Below are positions 13,633 to 16,417 of a stretch of DNA of 16,417 nt, in pieces. Each line of letters starts with the position of its first letter. Position 1 is the first letter of the stretch. A model generated the notes under the pieces. It was given only the letters and a program-made list of their open reading frames with translations, was not told the DNA's origin and ran no database searches. The DNA is from Prevotellaceae bacterium (GTDB lineage Bacteria > Bacteroidota > Bacteroidia > Bacteroidales > Bacteroidaceae): NCBI GenBank assembly GCA_031262265.1, contig JAISIB010000003.1:1-16417 (forward strand). The letters run 5' to 3'. A program made the translations under genes and the position numbers.

Positions 13633-14917
13633 GATAAACCTCACGCAATAAATCAGCTACCACAAAATTGCTGCCGCCGATGAAGATTAGATCTGTCGGG
13701 TCGGCAGCTTTTTTTGCGGCGTAGAAAGCATCTTCTACGGATGAATACGCTTCTCCAATCTTCGCGTATCCTTTGGCGAGCGACTGCAATGCTTTGGCCG
13801 GTAACGCACGAACGACGCTCGCTTGCGTAAAATAGTAAATCGCGTCATCAGGCAGCTGAGACAGAATAGCTCCGACATCCTTATCTTCCGCAACTCCTAT
13901 CACGATATGAAGACGAGCGTACGAATAGGTTCGAAGCGTTGACACGACATTCTGAATGCCGTCTTCGTTGTGCGCGATGTCGCAGATTACCAACGGATCG
14001 TGCTGCAATATTTCCCAACGACCGCGCAATCCGGTCAGTTCACACACCCTGCGCACCCCTTCATCCACATTTTTGGTCGTAATATGGTAACGTTGTATCG
14101 CCAAGACCGACAATGCCGCCTCAATAACCTCGGCGTTAGATTTTTGACACTGACTACCGATCGTTAGAGATTCGGCAACTTCGTAAGAAATACCCGTAAA
14201 TGCCGACGAACAGTTCGCCCGCGCCTCTATCAACGGCGCAGATTTGGAAATCGCCGTTTGTAAGATAGTCCGCAAGGCTTCCTTGTGCTCATCGACGCCT
14301 TCGGTATCAGAAATAGTTCCTAACACGACCGGCGTAAACGGTTTGATAATACCGGCTTTCTCGCGCGCAATATCTGCCAGACGGTTACCTAATAGTTTGG
14401 TATGGTCTTTACTAATACTCGTAATAACGCTCAGATCGGGCAAGATAAGATTAGTACAATCAAGCCGCCCGCCTAAGCCAACTTCTATCACCGCAACGTC
14501 TACTTTCCGGTCGGCAAAATAGGCGAACGCCATAGCCGTTGTCAATTCGAAGAACGACGGTTGCAAGGACTCAAAGAAAAAACGATTTTTGGCGGTGAAA
14601 TCAATCACATAAGATTCCTCAATCGGATGCCCGTTCACTCGAATTCGCTCACTGAAATCAAGCAAATGCGGAGACGTGTACAGCCCCACCTGATAACCTG
14701 CTACTTGAAGAATTGCTGCCAATGTGTGCGATACGCTTCCTTTGCCATTCGTACCGCCCACATGAATCGTTTTATAGTTTCGATGCGGATGATGAAAATA
14801 GGAGTCAAGTGCCTCCGAATTTCCCAATCCCTCTTTATAGGCACTATCCCCTATCTGTTGATAAACGGGATAACACGCATACAAATATTGTAGCGTCTCA
14901 TCATAAGCCTTGCTCAT
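13616..14917 (-). CDS. folC: bifunctional folylpolyglutamate synthase / dihydrofolate synthase
   Basis: FolC adds glutamate to dihydropteroate to make dihydrofolate and extends polyglutamate tails on folates, using ATP in the cytoplasm. The 433-residue protein has the Mur-ligase-like fold: P-loop GGTNGKGS (54-61), substrate loop YTSPHLLDFSERIRVNG (80-96), ELTTAMAFAYF, VIEVGLGGRLDCTN, SISKDHTKLLG, AREKAGIIK, and the C-terminal segment VICDIAHNEDG. Its ATG overlaps the stop of the upstream DHOD-like gene (ATGA, 14914-14917), so translation is coupled. The 3' end runs 17 bp into convergent rny. It is the third gene of a minus-strand operon. The identification is firm. Confidence 0.94.
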   Translation of the reverse strand: MSKAYDETLQYLYACYPVYQQIGDSAYKEGLGNSEALDSYFHHPHRNYKTIHVGGTNGKGSVSHTLAAILQVAGYQVGLYTSPHLLDFSERIRVNGHPIEESYVIDFTAKNRFFFESLQPSFFELTTAMAFAYFADRKVDVAVIEVGLGGRLDCTNLILPDLSVITSISKDHTKLLGNRLADIAREKAGIIKPFTPVVLGTISDTEGVDEHKEALRTILQTAISKSAPLIEARANCSSAFTGISYEVAESLTIGSQCQKSNAEVIEAALSVLAIQRYHITTKNVDEGVRRVCELTGLRGRWEILQHDPLVICDIAHNEDGIQNVVSTLRTYSYARLHIVIGVAEDKDVGAILSQLPDDAIYYFTQASVVRALPAKALQSLAKGYAKIGEAYSSVEDAFYAAKKAADPTDLIFIGGSNFVVADLLREVYPTSRS

Positions 14918-15897
14918 TCGTACTTATCATAGTAACGCATGAACTGCATACGCTCGTAGACCGTAGCGGCAGCCGGATCTTTCATGTTGAGCATCGCTCG
15001 AAAATCCGAGATACGCTTCATTCCGTGTTTTATCATCCATTCGGAGACAAATTGCAATATATAACAAACGTATTCTCCGCCGTTCTGGTAAATCGCACTA
15101 CACATCTCCACAGCATTTGCGCCTGCCAAAATAGACTTTACGACATCCTCTCCCGAATGCACACCGCCCGAAACGGCATAATCAATGCCGCTAATCGTAG
15201 CAGAACTGATTCCTACCCACCGTAGCGACTCGCTTAGTAACGCCGGCGTCGTAAATATGGCAGCGCGCTGAGTTACTTCTAACGTTTCCACGTTAATGTC
15301 CGGTTGATATGAACGGTTGAACAGCACCACGCCTTGTGCGCCGCCGGCATATAATTGGTTGATCAGCGAAACAGGATTGGTCAAATTGCGCCCCAACTTC
15401 ATGATTATAGGAATACGCGTGTGTTGACGAATCTTTTGCAGTATATCTATGTGCTGTTGCTCAAATGAACCGTAGCTATAATCCTTCGCCGTTTGCAAAG
15501 CAAGGATATTTATTTCCAGCGCATCTGCACCGGCTGCTTCTACCGCATTGGCGCATGCCACCCACTCATCATCATTGTAACAGTTGATACTGGCTATGAT
15601 CGGTATGTGACACGAGTTCTTCGTTTCCCTGATAAGTTGCAGATATTCGGTAACCTGCGTATTACGCACCGCCGCTTCCAAATACTCGCCACCTTCGGGA
15701 TAGTAGCCCGCTGCGGTATGCATTTGTCCCAATTCGAGCGCAATCTGTTCTTCATACAATGATTTCAGAACAATCGCTCCTACGCCCGCATCCGCCAGAT
15801 ACTTATTTTTCTCCGGCGTACTTGTCAATCCCGAACTACTAACAATAATTGGATTTTTTAGCGTCAGTCCGGCAAATGTAGTTTCTAAGTTGATCAT
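14914..15897 (-). CDS. dihydroorotate dehydrogenase-like flavoprotein lacking the catalytic cysteine
   Basis: The 327-residue protein has a TIM-barrel DHOD class 1 layout: LKNPIIVSSSG at the start, IVLKSL (K45), IPIIASINCYN, GADALEIN, IPIIMKLGRN (K167), and the FMN-phosphate region SGGVHSGEDVVKSILAGANAVEM. In class 1 PyrD the stretch ELNLSCPN supplies the catalytic Cys; here the same place reads EINILALQ, so the Cys position holds A133. The protein is therefore unlikely to oxidise dihydroorotate in the usual way. DHOD-like proteins of this sort are annotated in Bacteroidota without a settled role. It sits in an operon: 15 nt after the YggS-like gene, ATGA-coupled to folC. Fold call firm, reaction unknown. 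Confidence 0.85.
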   Translation of the reverse strand: MINLETTFAGLTLKNPIIVSSSGLTSTPEKNKYLADAGVGAIVLKSLYEEQIALELGQMHTAAGYYPEGGEYLEAAVRNTQVTEYLQLIRETKNSCHIPIIASINCYNDDEWVACANAVEAAGADALEINILALQTAKDYSYGSFEQQHIDILQKIRQHTRIPIIMKLGRNLTNPVSLINQLYAGGAQGVVLFNRSYQPDINVETLEVTQRAAIFTTPALLSESLRWVGISSATISGIDYAVSGGVHSGEDVVKSILAGANAVEMCSAIYQNGGEYVCYILQFVSEWMIKHGMKRISDFRAMLNMKDPAAATVYERMQFMRYYDKYE

Positions 15898-15912
15898 ATT
15901 TTTCGAGTTTTA

Positions 15913-16417
15913 TTATATGTTCCTGTCGCCAAATAGCTTCGTCCCGATGCGCACCATCGTACTTCCTTGACGAATAGCCAACGAATAATCATCGGACATA
16001 CCAATAGAAAGCTCACAAAACGCAGCATCTTGCGCAAAATACGTCCGCTTCACTTCATCAAAGAAATGTTTCAAAGCGCGAAATTCACCTTCCACCTGTT
16101 CTTGATTCTCCGTGAACGTCGCCATGCCCATCATCCCGCATAGTTGGATGTTTTTCAACCGTCGCCACGCACCCTCAGTCAGCATCTGCTTACACTCAGC
16201 CGGCGTAAAACCATGCTTAGTCTCCTCAGTTGCAATATGTAGCTGCAATAGACAGGCTATCGTTCGGTTTTCTTTGGCCGCCTGTCGATTGATTTCTTCC
16301 AACAAGCGATACGAGTCGACAGACTGAATCAGCGATACGAACGGCAAGATATATTTGATTTTATTCGTTTGCAAGGTGCCGATAAAATGCCATTCGATGT
16401 CTTTCGGCAACGCAACG
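15913..16417 (-). CDS. yggS: YggS/PLPBP family PLP-binding protein (partial, N-terminus outside window)
   Basis: The visible 167 or so residues are the C-terminal two-thirds of a YggS family protein. They include LPKDIEWHFIGTLQTNKIK, the hinge SLIQSVDSYRLL, CGMMGMATFTEN, and the PLP-phosphate segment LSIGMSDDYSLAIRQGSTMVRIGTKLFG. The frame continues through the right edge; the TTG at 16410 that can be read as a start is internal. The family binds pyridoxal phosphate by a Lys near its N-terminus (outside this window) and helps keep PLP and amino-acid levels balanced, with no known catalysis. It is the first visible gene of the yggS-DHOD-like-folC operon and ends 15 nt before the next gene. Confidence 0.92.
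   Translation of the reverse strand, partial: VALPKDIEWHFIGTLQTNKIKYILPFVSLIQSVDSYRLLEEINRQAAKENRTIACLLQLHIATEETKHGFTPAECKQMLTEGAWRRLKNIQLCGMMGMATFTENQEQVEGEFRALKHFFDEVKRTYFAQDAAFCELSIGMSDDYSLAIRQGSTMVRIGTKLFGDRNI

Noticed and set aside
1..16417. CRISPR arrays, insertion sequences, phage or defence genes
   Set aside because: No spaced identical repeats of CRISPR size, no transposase or integrase motifs and no terminal inverted repeats were seen.

Overview
The window reads as ordinary chromosomal DNA of a member of the Bacteroidales (phylum Bacteroidota). This rests on three things. First, gene content: a DUF5686 outer-membrane protein with a carboxypeptidase-regulatory N-terminus, a Bacteroidota-type histone H1/Hc1-like protein, class II NrdJ, and a DHOD-like protein. 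Second, repeated Bacteroidota-type promoters (TAnnTTTG at -7, with TTTG about 19-20 nt upstream in three cases). Third, a general lack of Shine-Dalgarno sequences. Genus cannot be fixed from the sequence. I see no insertion sequence, phage gene, tRNA, rRNA or CRISPR array.

Layout: (1) 1-1864, minus, a DUF5686 surface protein cut by the left edge. It is divergent from (2) 2179-4053, plus, a soluble two-PAS hybrid histidine kinase whose C-terminal receiver has lost its phospho-acceptor Asp. (3) 4146-6683, minus, B12-dependent ribonucleotide reductase nrdJ, separated from the kinase by a strong hairpin terminator. (4) A 463-bp AT-rich divergent control region serves nrdJ and a nitroreductase (7147-7899, plus). 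(5) The nitroreductase overlaps the 3' end of convergent dnaA (7861-9267, minus). (6) A non-coding stretch of about 550 bp lies upstream of dnaA and carries a 40-bp dyad. (7) A small histone-like gene (9818-9991, minus) is divergent from a two-gene operon (10179-11179, plus: conserved hypothetical plus YbaN/DUF454). (8) A division and RNA-decay block (11385-13632, plus) holds a short coiled-coil protein, ZapA, a hairpin terminator and RNase Y. (9) A minus-strand operon enters from the right edge: YggS-like PLP protein (partial), DHOD-like flavoprotein, then FolC. FolC overlaps the 3' end of rny by 17 bp.

Most genes are housekeeping: replication initiation (dnaA), dNTP supply (nrdJ), folate-linked one-carbon metabolism (folC), PLP homeostasis (yggS), divisome (zapA) and mRNA turnover (rny). 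The less ordinary points are the pseudo-receiver kinase, three 21-bp-phased repeats before the zap operon, the dyad beside dnaA, paired ATTTCAA elements at the nitroreductase promoter, a hairpin/T-run in the dnaA leader, two gene pairs that overlap tail to tail, and a DHOD-like protein lacking the catalytic cysteine. I do not see a clearly new multi-gene system.
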